Below are positions 22,061-31,851 of a DNA stretch of 64,000 nt, one piece after another. This DNA comes from Alcanivorax sp. (GTDB taxonomy: Bacteria > Pseudomonadota > Gammaproteobacteria > Pseudomonadales > Alcanivoracaceae). The notes beneath the pieces were generated by a model. That model ran no database searches and was not told the DNA's origin. It saw nothing but the letters and a program-made list of their open reading frames with translations. The translations under genes were made by a program, and so were the position numbers. The first letter of the stretch is position 1. Every line of letters begins with the position of its first letter. The stretch lies in assembly GCF_002726155.1 (NCBI RefSeq), contig NZ_PBSH01000031.1:1-64000 (forward strand). The letters are read 5' to 3'.

Positions 22061-22140
22061 GCTTCTTTACTCCAGATCATTCTCATCAAAGCGATTTGTA
22101 GCGGTGTTGCAGGAAGATCGCTGTTGCCGCGATCACGCCG

Positions 22141-22611
22141 TCAGGCGGGGACAATGGCCAGGCTCAGCCATTCCGCGATCAGGGCGGGTTTTTCCTGTCC
22201 TTCAATTTCAACCTGCACACCGTGGCGGAGTTGCCATTCATTCTCCGAGCGCTGTTTAACTTCCAGCAGGGTGAACGAGCCTCGGATTTTGCTGCCTTCA
22301 CGGACCGGGTTCATAAAGCGAACCTTGTCGAAACCGTAGTTGATGCCCATGACCTGACCCTTGATGGTGGGCAGTACATCGATGGCCATGGCAGACAGCA
22401 GTGACAGAGACAAAAAGCCGTGGGCGATGGTGGCGCCGAAGGGGCTTTCCTTGGCGGCGCGCTCCGGGTCGGTGTGGATCCACTGGGGATCTTCAGTCAA
22501 CTCGGCAAAGCCGTCGATACGCTGCTGGTCGACGGTGCGCCACTGAGATTCGCCAACGTTCTTGCCAACGTTTGCCTGCAGCTCTTCGATGCTGGTTTGC
22601 TGTTTGCTCAT
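22141..22611 (-). CDS. MaoC-family enoyl-CoA hydratase (hotdog fold)
   Basis: A 156-aa single-domain MaoC dehydratase. The hydratase-2 motif is visible as DPQWIHTDPERA and GATIAHGFLSLSLLSAM, with the Asp/His pair that hydrates trans-2-enoyl-CoA to (R)-3-hydroxyacyl-CoA. First gene of the maoC-SDR-thiolase operon and divergent from a TetR regulator. GGGAG lies at proper spacing before the ATG at 22611. An A/T palindrome (22656-22680) lies in its promoter region. Confidence 0.88.
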   Translation of the reverse strand: MSKQQTSIEELQANVGKNVGESQWRTVDQQRIDGFAELTEDPQWIHTDPERAAKESPFGATIAHGFLSLSLLSAMAIDVLPTIKGQVMGINYGFDKVRFMNPVREGSKIRGSFTLLEVKQRSENEWQLRHGVQVEIEGQEKPALIAEWLSLAIVPA

Positions 22612-22921
22612 GGTGCTCTCCCGTTGGTGGCCCGGATAATGGCTGCCGAGACCTACTTTTCAAAATGTTGTTTTAAAAAGAATCAGTATGCGAGCGGCGT
22701 AATCAGCCGTAAAGGGTGAAAAGCGCCATGGAGGGCGAGAAATCCGTCATGGCTTGCCTGTGCGGTCAATGGTGGCTTCGTGAAGTTATGTCAGAATCCG
22801 GTCGCAAACCGTCCCAAGAGCGAACAGACATAAAAAAGGCGGTTGCAGGGTTCCTTTAAGTCACCGTGGCGCAAGGGTGAAGGGGGGCAAAAGCAAGGAT
22901 GAAAGGACGGGAGACACGAGT
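22612..22921. other. 310-bp divergent promoter region maoC / TetR
   Basis: Contains the imperfect palindrome 22656-22680 and otherwise no coding sequence. GGGAG upstream of 22922 is the TetR ribosome site. Confidence 0.5.
22656..22680. promoter_or_regulatory. Imperfect palindrome CTTTTCAAAA-N5-TTTTAAAAAG
   Basis: Ten-base arms match at 9 of 10 positions. Located 45-70 bases upstream of maoC and opposite a TetR gene, so it may be that regulator's operator or an A/T promoter element. Confidence 0.4.
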
Positions 22922-23545
22922 ATGGCGAATCCGAATGAGGCATTGGTAAACGAACCACGTGAAGCGATTCTTGACGCGGCCGCACTGTGTTTCATGGAGC
23001 GAGGGTTCAATGCGACCAGCATTGACGATATCGCCCGTCGACTGTCTGCCACCAAGGGCATGGTGTATCACTATTTTAGCTCCAAGGCAGAGCTCTTTTT
23101 CGAGATTCACCACCGTGCCATGGATGTGCTATTTGCCGAGTTGGAGCCGGTTGCAGCGTCGGATCTGCCTGCCCCTGAACGATTTACGGAAATGGCCCGC
23201 CGCTATGTGGAAACCCTGATTCGCACCCAACCTTATCAGCGTACCGTATCGGAAGCGGTGCAAATGGTATTGCGCAACAGTACCACCGCCGAACAGCGGG
23301 AGCAGCTGACAGATTTGCAGGCCCGCCGCTACCAGTGCGAAGCACTGTTCATGGCGGTGCTGGAGGAAGGGATGGGCAAGGGCACGATGCAGGCCAGCCG
23401 CCCCAGAGTCTCCATCAAGCCGGTGTTCGGGGCAATGAACTCGGTGATTAACTGGTACCACTATCGGGAGGGGGAAACCCCTCAACAACTGGCCGAGCTG
23501 GTTGATGAAGTGGTGCAGGTCGCCCTGCGCGGTGTAATGAAATAA
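22922..23545 (+). CDS. TetR-family transcriptional regulator
   Basis: A 207-aa repressor-type protein. The N-terminal helix-turn-helix domain is clear: AILDAAALCFMERGFNATSIDDIARRLSATKGMVYHYFSSKAELF (residues about 14-60, given here only as motif text in part). The C-terminal ligand domain resembles KstR2/fatty-acyl-CoA-responding members, inferred from context. Divergent from maoC-SDR-thiolase, which it probably controls. ATG 22922 has GGGAG upstream; a GTG at 22877 opens the frame but lacks a good ribosome site. Confidence 0.87.
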   Translation: MANPNEALVNEPREAILDAAALCFMERGFNATSIDDIARRLSATKGMVYHYFSSKAELFFEIHHRAMDVLFAELEPVAASDLPAPERFTEMARRYVETLIRTQPYQRTVSEAVQMVLRNSTTAEQREQLTDLQARRYQCEALFMAVLEEGMGKGTMQASRPRVSIKPVFGAMNSVINWYHYREGETPQQLAELVDEVVQVALRGVMK

Positions 23546-23685
23546 CTACCGGTTTCACTTCTTCAGTGCTTCAGCTTTTCCGTGGTGTTTGTTCGCTGCA
23601 GCAAGATTAACCAACAACCTGCGCGGCATTGACTTCATGGCCTCATGGCCTGAGAGGACAATCCGCGCTTGCTGCAAACGCCGTG

Positions 23686-24456
23686 TTATTTTTTCAGGAA
23701 ACCGGCGAATATCTCCCGGGTTTCCTCGCTAAACATCCTTTCTGCAAACAACGCACTTTCCTTCTCGATCTGGGTCTTGATGGCGTCGTGGCCGTGGCGC
23801 ATGAGCTGTTTGGTCATGGCCATGGCTGCGGGGGACTTGTTGGCCAGGCGCGTAGCCAGGGCCATGGCTTCGCTGCCCAGTTTGTCCGCTTCAGTACGGT
23901 AGGCAATCAGACCACATCGTTCCGCTTCCTCGGCGCTCAGGGTATCCCCGGCCATTAACAGGCGTGCCGCGTTCTGGCGGCCAATCAAGGCAGGCAGAAT
24001 CAGGCTGGAACCTGCTTCGGGCACCAGCCCAAGGTTGATGAAGGCGGTGTGGAAGCGGGCGTTGTCGGCGGCAATGACAAGGTCCGCGTGAAGCAGCATG
24101 GTGGTGCCAATGCCGGTGGCGTTGCCCTGCACCGCCATGATGACGGGTTTATCCAGTGCCATGAGAGCATGCACGAGCACCATGGCCGGGCTCAGTTTGC
24201 CGTTGTCGCGGCTGGTGGGGTCCGCTTTCAGAAAGTCCTGAATGTCATTGCCTGCAGAGTAACTCCGGCCCTTGGCGGTGAGCAGTAACGCATTCAGGTC
24301 GTCTCGGCCGGCCAGATGGTGAACGGCGGCGGTGAGATCCTGGTACATGGCGACGGTTAGGGCGTTGAGCTTGTCGGCACGGTCCAGGGTGACATGCAGC
24401 ACGGCGTTATGCTCGCTGGCCTGGATGAAACCGCTGTGGAAGGTCAGGTCCGTCAT
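23686..24456 (-). CDS. Enoyl-CoA hydratase/isomerase family protein
   Basis: Crotonase-fold protein of 256 aa. Oxyanion-hole segments are visible: LTAKGRSYSAGNDIQDF (first) and AVQGNATGIGTTMLLHADLVIA (second), and NLGLVPEAGSS, where the Glu-Ala pair occupies the second catalytic Glu region, favouring an enoyl-CoA delta-isomerase-like or hydratase role. The C terminus lacks an SKL-type tag, as expected in bacteria. The ATG at 24456 (MTDLTFHSG) has CGGAG upstream; the frame extends 25 codons further but that part is not family-like. Single gene, convergent with the TetR. Confidence 0.87.
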   Translation of the reverse strand: MTDLTFHSGFIQASEHNAVLHVTLDRADKLNALTVAMYQDLTAAVHHLAGRDDLNALLLTAKGRSYSAGNDIQDFLKADPTSRDNGKLSPAMVLVHALMALDKPVIMAVQGNATGIGTTMLLHADLVIAADNARFHTAFINLGLVPEAGSSLILPALIGRQNAARLLMAGDTLSAEEAERCGLIAYRTEADKLGSEAMALATRLANKSPAAMAMTKQLMRHGHDAIKTQIEKESALFAERMFSEETREIFAGFLKK

Positions 24457-24627
24457 GGGATGTCTCCGGAAAGGGAAAGTCATCGACAATATCGAAACGC
24501 TGTTCCAAATAATAGGGTTTGGTTGATGCACGAAATTTATTGAGCGGGATGCAAAATATCAATTTCACTAACTAAAGGCCCTGATCTAGTCTGGTCCAAT
24601 CGCTTTTCAGATCACGAGGATTCGCGC

Positions 24628-25305
24628 ATGACCCAGTTTTATCTTGTCCGCCACGGGCAGGCATCGTTCGGTACGGATAATTACGATCGTCTTTCCGAAC
24701 TGGGTCACCAGCAAGCGCGCTGGCTGGGCGAGTATTTCGCCGAGCGAGATATGGGTTTTGATGCGCTGGTGTGCGGGGACCTGGTTCGGCATCGGGAAAC
24801 CGGAGCAGGTATTTGTGAGGGGCTCGGTGTGGCCTTGCCCGAAGACATTCAGCCGGGGCTTAACGAATTCGATTTCCAGTCGCTGGTGGATGCCTATCTG
24901 ACGCAATATCCGGATCAGGTGCCTGGTGAAGGCGCCCCGGTGGCAGCGTTCTACAAGGCACTGAAGACCGCCATGAAGCACTGGCGTATGGATACGCTGA
25001 CCGGCGATTTGCCGGAAACCTGGCAAGGTTTTTCCGACCGGGTTGCCGCTGCACGTGATCATATCCAGCAGCAGTACAGTGACAAGGACCGGGTGCTGAT
25101 CGTCAGCTCCGGCGGTGCCATGGCCATGTTTCTCAAGCATGTTCTGGGTGCATCGGATGATGCGGTGGTAGAACTCAACCTGCAGATTCGCAATAGCAGC
25201 GTGAGCCACGGTTTTTTCAATCAAAAGGTGGTGCGCATGGCCAGTTTCAACAATGTGCCGCACCTGGACCGCCCGGACCGTTTCGAGGCGATTACTTATT
25301 ATTAA
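24628..25305 (+). CDS. Histidine phosphatase superfamily protein
   Basis: A 225-aa phosphoglycerate-mutase-like phosphatase with the N-terminal catalytic motif [11 protein letters not shown] (His9 region), a downstream [10 protein letters not shown] and the second catalytic His in [13 protein letters not shown] replaced in part: a classical GHG/SHG is not obvious there, the motif reading VSSGGAMA. This could lower activity. It precedes the acyl-CoA dehydrogenase/APH pair on the same strand with an 83-base gap. Substrate unknown. Confidence 0.8.
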   Translation: MTQFYLVRHGQASFGTDNYDRLSELGHQQARWLGEYFAERDMGFDALVCGDLVRHRETGAGICEGLGVALPEDIQPGLNEFDFQSLVDAYLTQYPDQVPGEGAPVAAFYKALKTAMKHWRMDTLTGDLPETWQGFSDRVAAARDHIQQQYSDKDRVLIVSSGGAMAMFLKHVLGASDDAVVELNLQIRNSSVSHGFFNQKVVRMASFNNVPHLDRPDRFEAITYY

Positions 25306-25388
25306 AAAAAGACATTCAGCACCCTGATGGCGCTTTTGCCTGTAGCGTGAGGCGTGCTGCGTGTCGCATTTTTCAATGGGAGAGCTTC

Positions 25389-26597
25389 ATGGATTTTCAG
25401 TACACAGAAAAAATGCAGACATTGATCACCCAGGTGCGAGATTTCATTACCAATGAAATTCGTCCGGTGGAAGGGCTATACCACGAGCAGCTGGAAAAAA
25501 GCCCGTGGGAAACCCCGCCGATCATGAATGAGCTGAAAGAAAAAGCCAAAGCGAAAGGGTTGTGGAACCTGTTTCTGCCTAAGGAATACGGGGAATACAG
25601 CGCCGGCTTGAGCAATCTGGAATACGCTCCGTTGGCGGAAGAAATGGGTCGCTGCCGCATTGCGTCCGAGGCGTTCAACTGTGCCGCGCCGGACACCGGG
25701 AATATGGAAGTGCTGGCTAAATACGGTAACGAAGCCCAGAAAAAAGAGTGGCTGCAGCCGTTGCTGGAAGGCCGGATCCGCAGTGCTTTCGCCATGACCG
25801 AGCCAGAAGTGGCGTCCTCTGATGCGACCAACATCGAAACGCGTATCACCGAAGATGGCGATGACTATGTCATCAACGGTCGCAAGTTCTACATCAGTGG
25901 CGCCATGCGCAAGACCTGCGAAATCATGATCGTCATGGGCAAGAGCAGCCCGGATAACCCCAACCGTCACCAGCAGCAATCCCAGATTCTGGTGCCGACC
26001 AACACGCCGGGCGTCAATATTGTTCGTCCGATGCAGGTATTTGGTTATAACGATGCCCCGGAAGGTCATGCGGAAGTGATTTTCGACAACGTGCGTGTAC
26101 CCAAAGCCAACATGATCCTTGGCGAAGGCCGTGGTTTTGAAATCGCTCAGGGGCGTCTTGGTCCGGGTCGGATTCACCACTGCATGCGCATGATTGGTGC
26201 GGCGCAGGAAGCCTTCGAAATGATGTGCAAGCGGGTCAACCAGCGCGAGGTGTTCGGTGCGCCCATGAGCAAACAGGGCTCCGTACGTGAGGATATTGCC
26301 AAATCCTACTGCGAGATCGAGCAGGCCCGGCTGCTGACGCTGAAGGCGGCAGACGCCATGGACCGCTCGGGTAACAAAGACGCCAAGGATTTGATCGCTA
26401 TGATCAAGGTGATTGCGCCCAATATGGCGTTAAATGTCATCGATCGGGCGATTCAGATTCACGGTGCCGTGGGGTTGAGCCAGGATACACCGCTGGTTCA
26501 CTTTTTCAGCTATGCGCGCACCCTGCGTCTGGCCGATGGCCCGGATCAGGTGCACATGATGCAACTGGGCCGGAACATGGCCAAGCAATTCGCCTGA
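25389..26597 (+). CDS. Acyl-CoA dehydrogenase (ACAD10/11-like)
   Basis: FAD-dependent acyl-CoA dehydrogenase of 402 aa catalysing the first beta-oxidation step. FAD/substrate motifs [16 protein letters not shown] and the C-terminal [19 protein letters not shown] and [10 protein letters not shown] are typical. The best family match by recall is the ACAD10/ACAD11 group, in which the dehydrogenase is accompanied by an APH-like kinase domain; here that partner is the next gene. The start is the ATG at 25389 with GGGAGAG upstream. A perfect hairpin (26610-26635) follows the stop. Confidence 0.92.
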   Translation: MDFQYTEKMQTLITQVRDFITNEIRPVEGLYHEQLEKSPWETPPIMNELKEKAKAKGLWNLFLPKEYGEYSAGLSNLEYAPLAEEMGRCRIASEAFNCAAPDTGNMEVLAKYGNEAQKKEWLQPLLEGRIRSAFAMTEPEVASSDATNIETRITEDGDDYVINGRKFYISGAMRKTCEIMIVMGKSSPDNPNRHQQQSQILVPTNTPGVNIVRPMQVFGYNDAPEGHAEVIFDNVRVPKANMILGEGRGFEIAQGRLGPGRIHHCMRMIGAAQEAFEMMCKRVNQREVFGAPMSKQGSVREDIAKSYCEIEQARLLTLKAADAMDRSGNKDAKDLIAMIKVIAPNMALNVIDRAIQIHGAVGLSQDTPLVHFFSYARTLRLADGPDQVHMMQLGRNMAKQFA

Positions 26598-26609
26598 TTT
26601 CGGGTGCTG

Positions 26610-26635
26610 GCCCGGAGCGTAATCACGCTCCGGGC
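26610..26635 (+). terminator. Perfect 11-bp hairpin between acyl-CoA dehydrogenase and APH gene
   Basis: GCCCGGAGCGT pairs perfectly with ACGCTCCGGGC around AATC, followed by TTTGC. Too few T for a strong terminator; may tune expression between two probably co-transcribed genes. Confidence 0.5.
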
Positions 26636-26678
26636 TTTGCTATTTGCGCAGCAGAACAGAGAAGAACAGGAGAGCTCC

Positions 26679-27725
26679 ATGTCCCAGGTGGATACACTGG
26701 ATACGCAGAAACTGGCTGAATACCTTGAGCAGCACATTGATGGTTTCAAAGGCCCCATTGAGGCTGACAAGTTCGAGGGAGGCCAGTCCAACCCCACCTT
26801 CAAGATCACCGCCGCCTCCGGCTCCTATGTGCTGCGTCGTCAGCCGCCGGGCAAACTGCTCAAGTCCGCCCATGCGGTAGATCGCGAGTTTCGTGTCATG
26901 GCGGCGCTGCAGGACACCGATGTCCCGGTGCCCAAAGTGCTGCACCTGTGCGAAGACCGTGATGTTGTTGGCTCCATGTTTTATGTGATGGAGTTCTGTG
27001 AAGGGCGAATCCTGTGGAGTGCCGGGCTGCCTGAAATGGGAGAGGGCGATGCCGCGAATGCGGTGCGCGCCGAGATGTACGCGGAAATGAACCGGGTGCT
27101 GGCGGCCATGCACAGCGTCGATCTGGAGGCTGTGGGCCTGTCTGATTATGGCAAGCCGGGTAATTATTTTGAACGTCAGCTTGGCCGTTGGACCCAGCAG
27201 TACGAAGCGTCCAAGTTGCAGGAAATTCCGGCCATGGATTCGCTGATTGAGTGGCTGCAAGCCAATCAGCCGGAAGACGATGGTCAGGTATCGCTGGTGC
27301 ACGGTGATTACCGGCTGGACAACATGATGTGGCATCCGGAAAAACCGGAAGTCATTGCGGTTCTGGACTGGGAATTGTCTACCCTGGGACACCCATTGGC
27401 GGATCTGGCGTATCAATGCATGGGCATGCGTATGCCGCAGCGTGGTGCCAAGATGGCCGGTTTGCAGGGCAAGGATCGCACCGCGCTGGGCATTCCCACC
27501 GAGAAAGAATACGTGGCCATGTATTGCCAGCGCCGGGGCATTTCCCATATCGAAAACTGGGAGTTCTATCTGGCATTCAGTTTCTTCCGTCTTGCCGCTA
27601 TCTGTCAGGGCGTGGCGAAACGGGCTGAAGATGGTAATGCCTCCAACAAGCAGGCTGCTGAAGTGGGGGCGCTGGTAGAACCACTGGCCTCCATGGCCAT
27701 GCAGATCATCAACGAAGGGGCATAA
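26679..27725 (+). CDS. Aminoglycoside-phosphotransferase-like kinase (ACAD10/11 partner)
   Basis: A 348-aa protein of the APH/choline-kinase superfamily: LVHGDYRLDNMMWHP holds the catalytic HGD..N motif and VIAVLDWELSTLGHPLADL holds the metal-binding Asp. Such proteins neighbour acyl-CoA dehydrogenases in many hydrocarbon degraders; human ACAD10/11 fuse the same domains and phosphorylate 4-hydroxyacyl-CoAs for degradation. A similar role is inferred. ATG at 26679 preceded by AGGAGAG. Confidence 0.87.
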   Translation: MSQVDTLDTQKLAEYLEQHIDGFKGPIEADKFEGGQSNPTFKITAASGSYVLRRQPPGKLLKSAHAVDREFRVMAALQDTDVPVPKVLHLCEDRDVVGSMFYVMEFCEGRILWSAGLPEMGEGDAANAVRAEMYAEMNRVLAAMHSVDLEAVGLSDYGKPGNYFERQLGRWTQQYEASKLQEIPAMDSLIEWLQANQPEDDGQVSLVHGDYRLDNMMWHPEKPEVIAVLDWELSTLGHPLADLAYQCMGMRMPQRGAKMAGLQGKDRTALGIPTEKEYVAMYCQRRGISHIENWEFYLAFSFFRLAAICQGVAKRAEDGNASNKQAAEVGALVEPLASMAMQIINEGA

Positions 27726-27876
27726 AGCCGCTTCACGCTGCACGCGCCAGACAACACGGTAAACCAAAAACAGAATTTGCAGCGCGGAATCAGGGCTAGG
27801 GTTTGGCATAGCCCTGATTCGTGTTGCCGTGTGTTATCTGAAGCGTATTGCGTCAATTTCAATCGGGAGAGTAGTA

Positions 27877-28641
27877 ATGAGCACGACCCTTTTTAACCTT
27901 GAGGGCAAGACTGCCCTGGTGACCGGTGCAAGCCGGGGTATTGGCGAAGAAATTGCCCGCCTGCTGGCAGAGCAGGGCGCCCATGTGATTGTGTCCAGCC
28001 GCAAAATTGATGGCTGTCAGGCTGTGGCCGATGCCATCAAGGCAGACGGTGGCAGCGCGGAAGCCTTTGCTTGCCATGTGGGTGAGCTGGCGCAAATCGA
28101 AGCGGTGTTTTCCCATATTCGCGAGGTGCACGGCAAACTGGATATTCTGGTGAACAATGCCGCAGCCAATCCGTTCTTCGGGCATATCCTTGATACTCCG
28201 GTGGACGCCTTCGACAAGACTGTTGACGTAAACCTGCGCGGTTACTTCTACATGTCTGTGGAAGGGGGCAAGTTGATGCGTGAAAACGGCGGTGGCGTCA
28301 TCGTCAATACGGCTTCGGTCAATGGCCTGACTCCGGGCGAAGGTCAGGGGGTGTATTCCATCTCCAAAGCGGCGGTGATCAGCATGACCAAGGCGTTTGC
28401 CAAGGAATGTGCGCAATTCAATGTGCGCGTCAATGCGTTGTTGCCGGGTCTGACCAAAACCAAGTTCGCCGGTGCCCTGTTCACCAACGAAGACATCTAC
28501 AAGCAAGCCCTCAGTCAGATTCCCATGCGTCGCCACGCTGACCCGAAGGAAATGGCCGGTACGGTGCTGTATCTGGTTTCCGACGCGTCCAGCTTTGTGA
28601 CTGGGGAATGCGTTGTGGTTGATGGTGGCTTTACCATTTAA
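27877..28641 (+). CDS. Short-chain dehydrogenase/reductase
   Basis: SDR of 254 aa: cofactor motif VTGASRGIGEEIARLLAEQG, NNAAANPFF (the NNAG variant NNAA), catalytic NTASVNGL and YSISKAAV, and C-terminal CVVVDGGFTI. Classical cytosolic FabG-like enzyme; the substrate is unknown but context suggests 3-hydroxyacyl-CoA or an alcohol. ATG 27877 has GGGAGAG upstream. A REP pair follows. Confidence 0.85.
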   Translation: MSTTLFNLEGKTALVTGASRGIGEEIARLLAEQGAHVIVSSRKIDGCQAVADAIKADGGSAEAFACHVGELAQIEAVFSHIREVHGKLDILVNNAAANPFFGHILDTPVDAFDKTVDVNLRGYFYMSVEGGKLMRENGGGVIVNTASVNGLTPGEGQGVYSISKAAVISMTKAFAKECAQFNVRVNALLPGLTKTKFAGALFTNEDIYKQALSQIPMRRHADPKEMAGTVLYLVSDASSFVTGECVVVDGGFTI

Positions 28642-28663
28642 CACTAACGTTGTTATCAAACCG

Positions 28664-28816
28664 CTGTAGGAGTTCCCTTCCAGGGGACGAACCGCGCGCA
28701 GCGCGAAGCCCGAAGGGCATTCTCGGTATGGCAGGGCGGGATGGATTTCTAGCGTACTGCTGCTTAGCGTTTTGCCACCTTCGTTCGCGCCCTTAACGGC
28801 GCTCCTACAGAGGCTT
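28664..28816. repeat. Inverted pair of REP-like elements
   Basis: CCGCTGTAGGAGTTCCCTTCC (from 28664) and CGCCCTTAACGGCGCTCCTACAGAGGC (to about 28816) form an inverted pair of the same GCTGTAGGAGCG family as 3766-3940, about 100 bases apart. Confidence 0.75.
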
Positions 28817-28872
28817 TGTAGCAAGTGATGGATATTGAAAGCGGAGAGTGAGTTTCGACGAAGGAGAACACA

Positions 28873-29643
28873 ATGGATCCGATTCTCGATTTTACCGGCA
28901 AGACTGCACTGATTACGGGGGCGGCCAGTGGGTTTGGCAAGCTGCTGGCAGAAGAGCTGGGCAAGCGCGGCGCTGCGTTGGTGCTGGGCGATATTAATAT
29001 GGATGCGCTGAATCCGCTGGCCGATACGCTGGCGGGGCAGGGGGTGAAAGTCGCTGCCTTGCGCTGTGATGTTTCCAGTGAAGCCGACTGCAAGGCCATG
29101 GTGGATACGGCGTTATCCCAGTTTGGCCACCTGGACCTGGCGGTGAACAATGCAGGTATTGCCCACGGTTTTATTCCGTTCGCGGAATTGACCGAAGAAG
29201 TGCTGGATCAGCAGATGAACGTGAACGTTAAAGGCGTCATGTTCGGCATGAAGCATCAAATCAATGCCATGAAGGCAAGTGGTGGCAGTATCGTCAATGT
29301 GAGCTCCATGGCCGGGCTGGGCGGTGCACCCAAGATTGGGGCCTATTCGGCGGCCAAGCACGCGGTAATCGGCCTCACTCGTACAGCGGCGATTGAATAT
29401 GCCAAGCGCAATATTCGGGTCAATGCGGTTTGCCCGTTCTATACCCATACTCCGATGCTGGATGAGGGTGAGTTGTCGCAGGACAGAGAGCAGATGCATG
29501 CCATGCTGGCATCCGGTTGCCCGATGAAGCGCCTGGGGCAGCCCTCTGAGATCGTTACCGCCATGCTCATGCTGCTGTCGCCAGCGAACAGCTATATGAA
29601 TGGCCAGACCATTGCCGTGGACGGTGGTGTGTCTGCTTTTTGA
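28873..29643 (+). CDS. Short-chain dehydrogenase/reductase
   Basis: SDR of 256 aa with ITGAASGFGKLLAEELGKRG, NNAGIAHGF, catalytic NVSSMAGLGGAPKIGAYSAAK and a C-terminal IAVDGGVSAF. Independent of the previous SDR (separated by the REP pair) but same strand. Substrate unknown. AAGGAGA precedes the ATG. Confidence 0.85.
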   Translation: MDPILDFTGKTALITGAASGFGKLLAEELGKRGAALVLGDINMDALNPLADTLAGQGVKVAALRCDVSSEADCKAMVDTALSQFGHLDLAVNNAGIAHGFIPFAELTEEVLDQQMNVNVKGVMFGMKHQINAMKASGGSIVNVSSMAGLGGAPKIGAYSAAKHAVIGLTRTAAIEYAKRNIRVNAVCPFYTHTPMLDEGELSQDREQMHAMLASGCPMKRLGQPSEIVTAMLMLLSPANSYMNGQTIAVDGGVSAF

Positions 29644-29660
29644 TCGTTTTTTCCCTTCTG

Positions 29661-29682
29661 CGCCCTGTTGACCTACAGGGCG
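29661..29682 (+). terminator. Hairpin after SDR gene
   Basis: CGCCCTG TTGACCTA CAGGGCG, a perfect 7-bp stem 18 bases after the stop, followed by ACATTTTC. Moderate terminator. Confidence 0.55.
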
Positions 29683-29864
29683 ACATTTTCAATCCAATAA
29701 AATACTACTTTAGGACAATAGCGCCTTCAGTCTTAAGACCATAGAGTAATGGGAGATACAGGCTGTTTAGACTGGCTCAGCCATTGTTTGAGCTGGCTAA
29801 GCGTGGAGCCTCTGACGATAAGCACAATAACCCAGCGCTTCATGGTGACAGGAGAGTGCCGTCC

Positions 29865-30548
29865 ATGTACCAGATCCTGATCGCAGATGATCATCCGCTT
29901 TTCCGTGAGGCTATTGCTCGTGTAATCGATGATGGCTTTCCTGGAAGCACTTTGCTGGAAGCCTCGGGGCTTGATGGTGCTATAGATATCATCGATCAGA
30001 ACGATGATATCGATTTGGTCCTGTTGGACCTGAATATGCCAGGTATGCAGGGCTTGGGTGGGCTGGTGCAATTGCGAAACCAGTTTCCCGGTGTGCCTGC
30101 GGTGATCGTTTCTGCCGAAGAAGATAAAAAAGTTATATTGCAAACAGTGACTTACGGAGCTGTAGGGTTTATTACCAAATCGACACCCCGTAAACAGATG
30201 ATTAGTGCACTTGAGCAAATTCTTTCCGGGTCGATATATCTTCCCTCAGATATTATTCGATCAGGCGGTGGTTCTGTGCAGGCGCGTCATCAGGAGCCAG
30301 GGTTGTTACCCGAGCTATTGGAAAGTCTGACACGTAAACAACTTCAGGTGTTTGAAAGAATGACCCGGGGCGAATCCAACAAAATGATTGCCTACGAGTT
30401 GAGCATTGCTGAAAGTACGGTGAAAGCTCATGTATCAGCCATTTTGAGAAAGCTGGGAGCAACTAATCGAGTGCAGGCAATTTTGTCGGCAAGTGATATA
30501 GATTTTGCAGCGTATTTGAAACATCCAAGTCGTATTGCTGAACAATAG
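29865..30548 (+). CDS. LuxR/NarL-family response regulator (ErbR/AgmR-like)
   Basis: A 227-aa response regulator: receiver with Asp8-Asp9 ([10 protein letters not shown]), phospho-acceptor Asp55 ([10 protein letters not shown]) and GFITKSTP lysine, then a LuxR-type HTH ([37 protein letters not shown]). It heads the quinoprotein alcohol-oxidation region, where Pseudomonas carries ErbR (AgmR), an activator of ethanol oxidation; assignment to that group is inferred from context and N terminus. Start ATG 29865 follows ACAGGAGAG. Lower GC than the preceding genes. Confidence 0.85.
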   Translation: MYQILIADDHPLFREAIARVIDDGFPGSTLLEASGLDGAIDIIDQNDDIDLVLLDLNMPGMQGLGGLVQLRNQFPGVPAVIVSAEEDKKVILQTVTYGAVGFITKSTPRKQMISALEQILSGSIYLPSDIIRSGGGSVQARHQEPGLLPELLESLTRKQLQVFERMTRGESNKMIAYELSIAESTVKAHVSAILRKLGATNRVQAILSASDIDFAAYLKHPSRIAEQ

Positions 30549-30693
30549 ACACTCGCAGTCCCTCGTTTTTTGCTCACATATTGAGTAACAAAAGCGCAAC
30601 GACTGTTTTCTTCACTAGGACAACAATATTCCGCAGAATTAGCCGGCAAAGGCGCCTAACAAGAGCGCAAAAATAAAAATCCGGGAGAGTCTG

Positions 30694-31851
30694 ATGACTG
30701 CCGCCCCACCAAATGCTGTGCTAAGCACGTTTAGTAATGCCGCGGATGAAGAGGTCGCCGCTGCTGAGTTGGCTGCGAAATTGAAAAACCCTAATTTGGG
30801 TTTTGTGCTGTTCTTTTGCTCTGTGGAATATGATCTTGATCGCCTCGGCGCAGCCATGCGTGACAATTTCATGGGTATTCCCATGTCTGGCTGTACCTCT
30901 TGCGGTGAAATTACTTCCAAAGGTTATGATCAGGGATCAATTGTAGCCATTGGGTTTGATCGCCGGTTATTCACAGTCAGTCAAAAGCTTGTGGAAAATG
31001 TGGACAGTTTCGGCCTTCTCGATGCCCAGCAGCTTGTTGATGGCTTGCTAACCGAGTGCAGCGAAGGTATGACGGAGTCACCCGCAGAGCACAATACTTT
31101 TGTGCTAACGCTGATGGATGGGCTATCAGTGAATGAAGAAATGGTCTTGGCTACGCTTAATTCGGCGTTAGGCAGTATTGCCTGCTTTGGTGGCTCGGCG
31201 GGGGATGAATATCGATTAAGCGGCACTTATGTTTATAGCGATGGCGGTTTCACCAGCGAAGCCGCCACGGTGATAATGATTTCTACCTCATTAGATTTCG
31301 AAGTGTTCAGCACCCATCATTTAATTCCTGAAAAAACCAAGTTTGTAGTTACTTCTGCGGATCCGGAAAAGCGTACCGTCTATGAACTCAATGCTGAACC
31401 AGCGGCAAAAGCCTATGCACGGCTGATCGGTGTTTCGGTTGAAGAGCTGGACGATATGACATTCGCCTGTTCGCCTTTAGCGGTGCGTATTAATGATGGC
31501 TACTATGCACGTTCTATCCAGCGAGTTAACGATGATCTTAGCCTGACGTTTTATTGTGCAGTTGAAAATGGCATCGTTTTGACAGCAATGAAAACCGACT
31601 CCTTGCTTGATGATCTTGAAACCAAACTCAGTGCCATAGAGCGTCGTATGGGACCATCATGGTTAACGATTGGGTGTGATTGCTGCATGCGTTATGCGCA
31701 AATTGAGTCGGAAGGTATGGTGGACCAGGCATCGGCATTGCTTCGTCGATACGGGGTGATCGGCTTCAGTACCTATGGGGAGCATGTTGACGGTATGCAC
31801 CTTAATCACACATTGACCGGGGTTGTCATTGGACAAAGAAACCGTCTCTGA
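30694..31851 (+). CDS. FIST-domain sensor protein, NosP-like
   Basis: A 385-aa protein with FIST N and FIST C domains; landmarks are GIPMSGCTSCGEI near residue 65-75, ACFGGSAGDEY near 165 and the terminal VIGFSTYGEHVDGMHLNHT. In Pseudomonas aeruginosa the FIST protein NosP binds heme/nitric oxide and is encoded next to the hybrid kinase NahK beside the ethanol-oxidation genes; the same pairing occurs here, with a 29-base overlap into the kinase gene. Heme binding cannot be read directly. Cytosolic. CGGGAGAG precedes the ATG. Confidence 0.82.
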   Translation: MTAAPPNAVLSTFSNAADEEVAAAELAAKLKNPNLGFVLFFCSVEYDLDRLGAAMRDNFMGIPMSGCTSCGEITSKGYDQGSIVAIGFDRRLFTVSQKLVENVDSFGLLDAQQLVDGLLTECSEGMTESPAEHNTFVLTLMDGLSVNEEMVLATLNSALGSIACFGGSAGDEYRLSGTYVYSDGGFTSEAATVIMISTSLDFEVFSTHHLIPEKTKFVVTSADPEKRTVYELNAEPAAKAYARLIGVSVEELDDMTFACSPLAVRINDGYYARSIQRVNDDLSLTFYCAVENGIVLTAMKTDSLLDDLETKLSAIERRMGPSWLTIGCDCCMRYAQIESEGMVDQASALLRRYGVIGFSTYGEHVDGMHLNHTLTGVVIGQRNRL

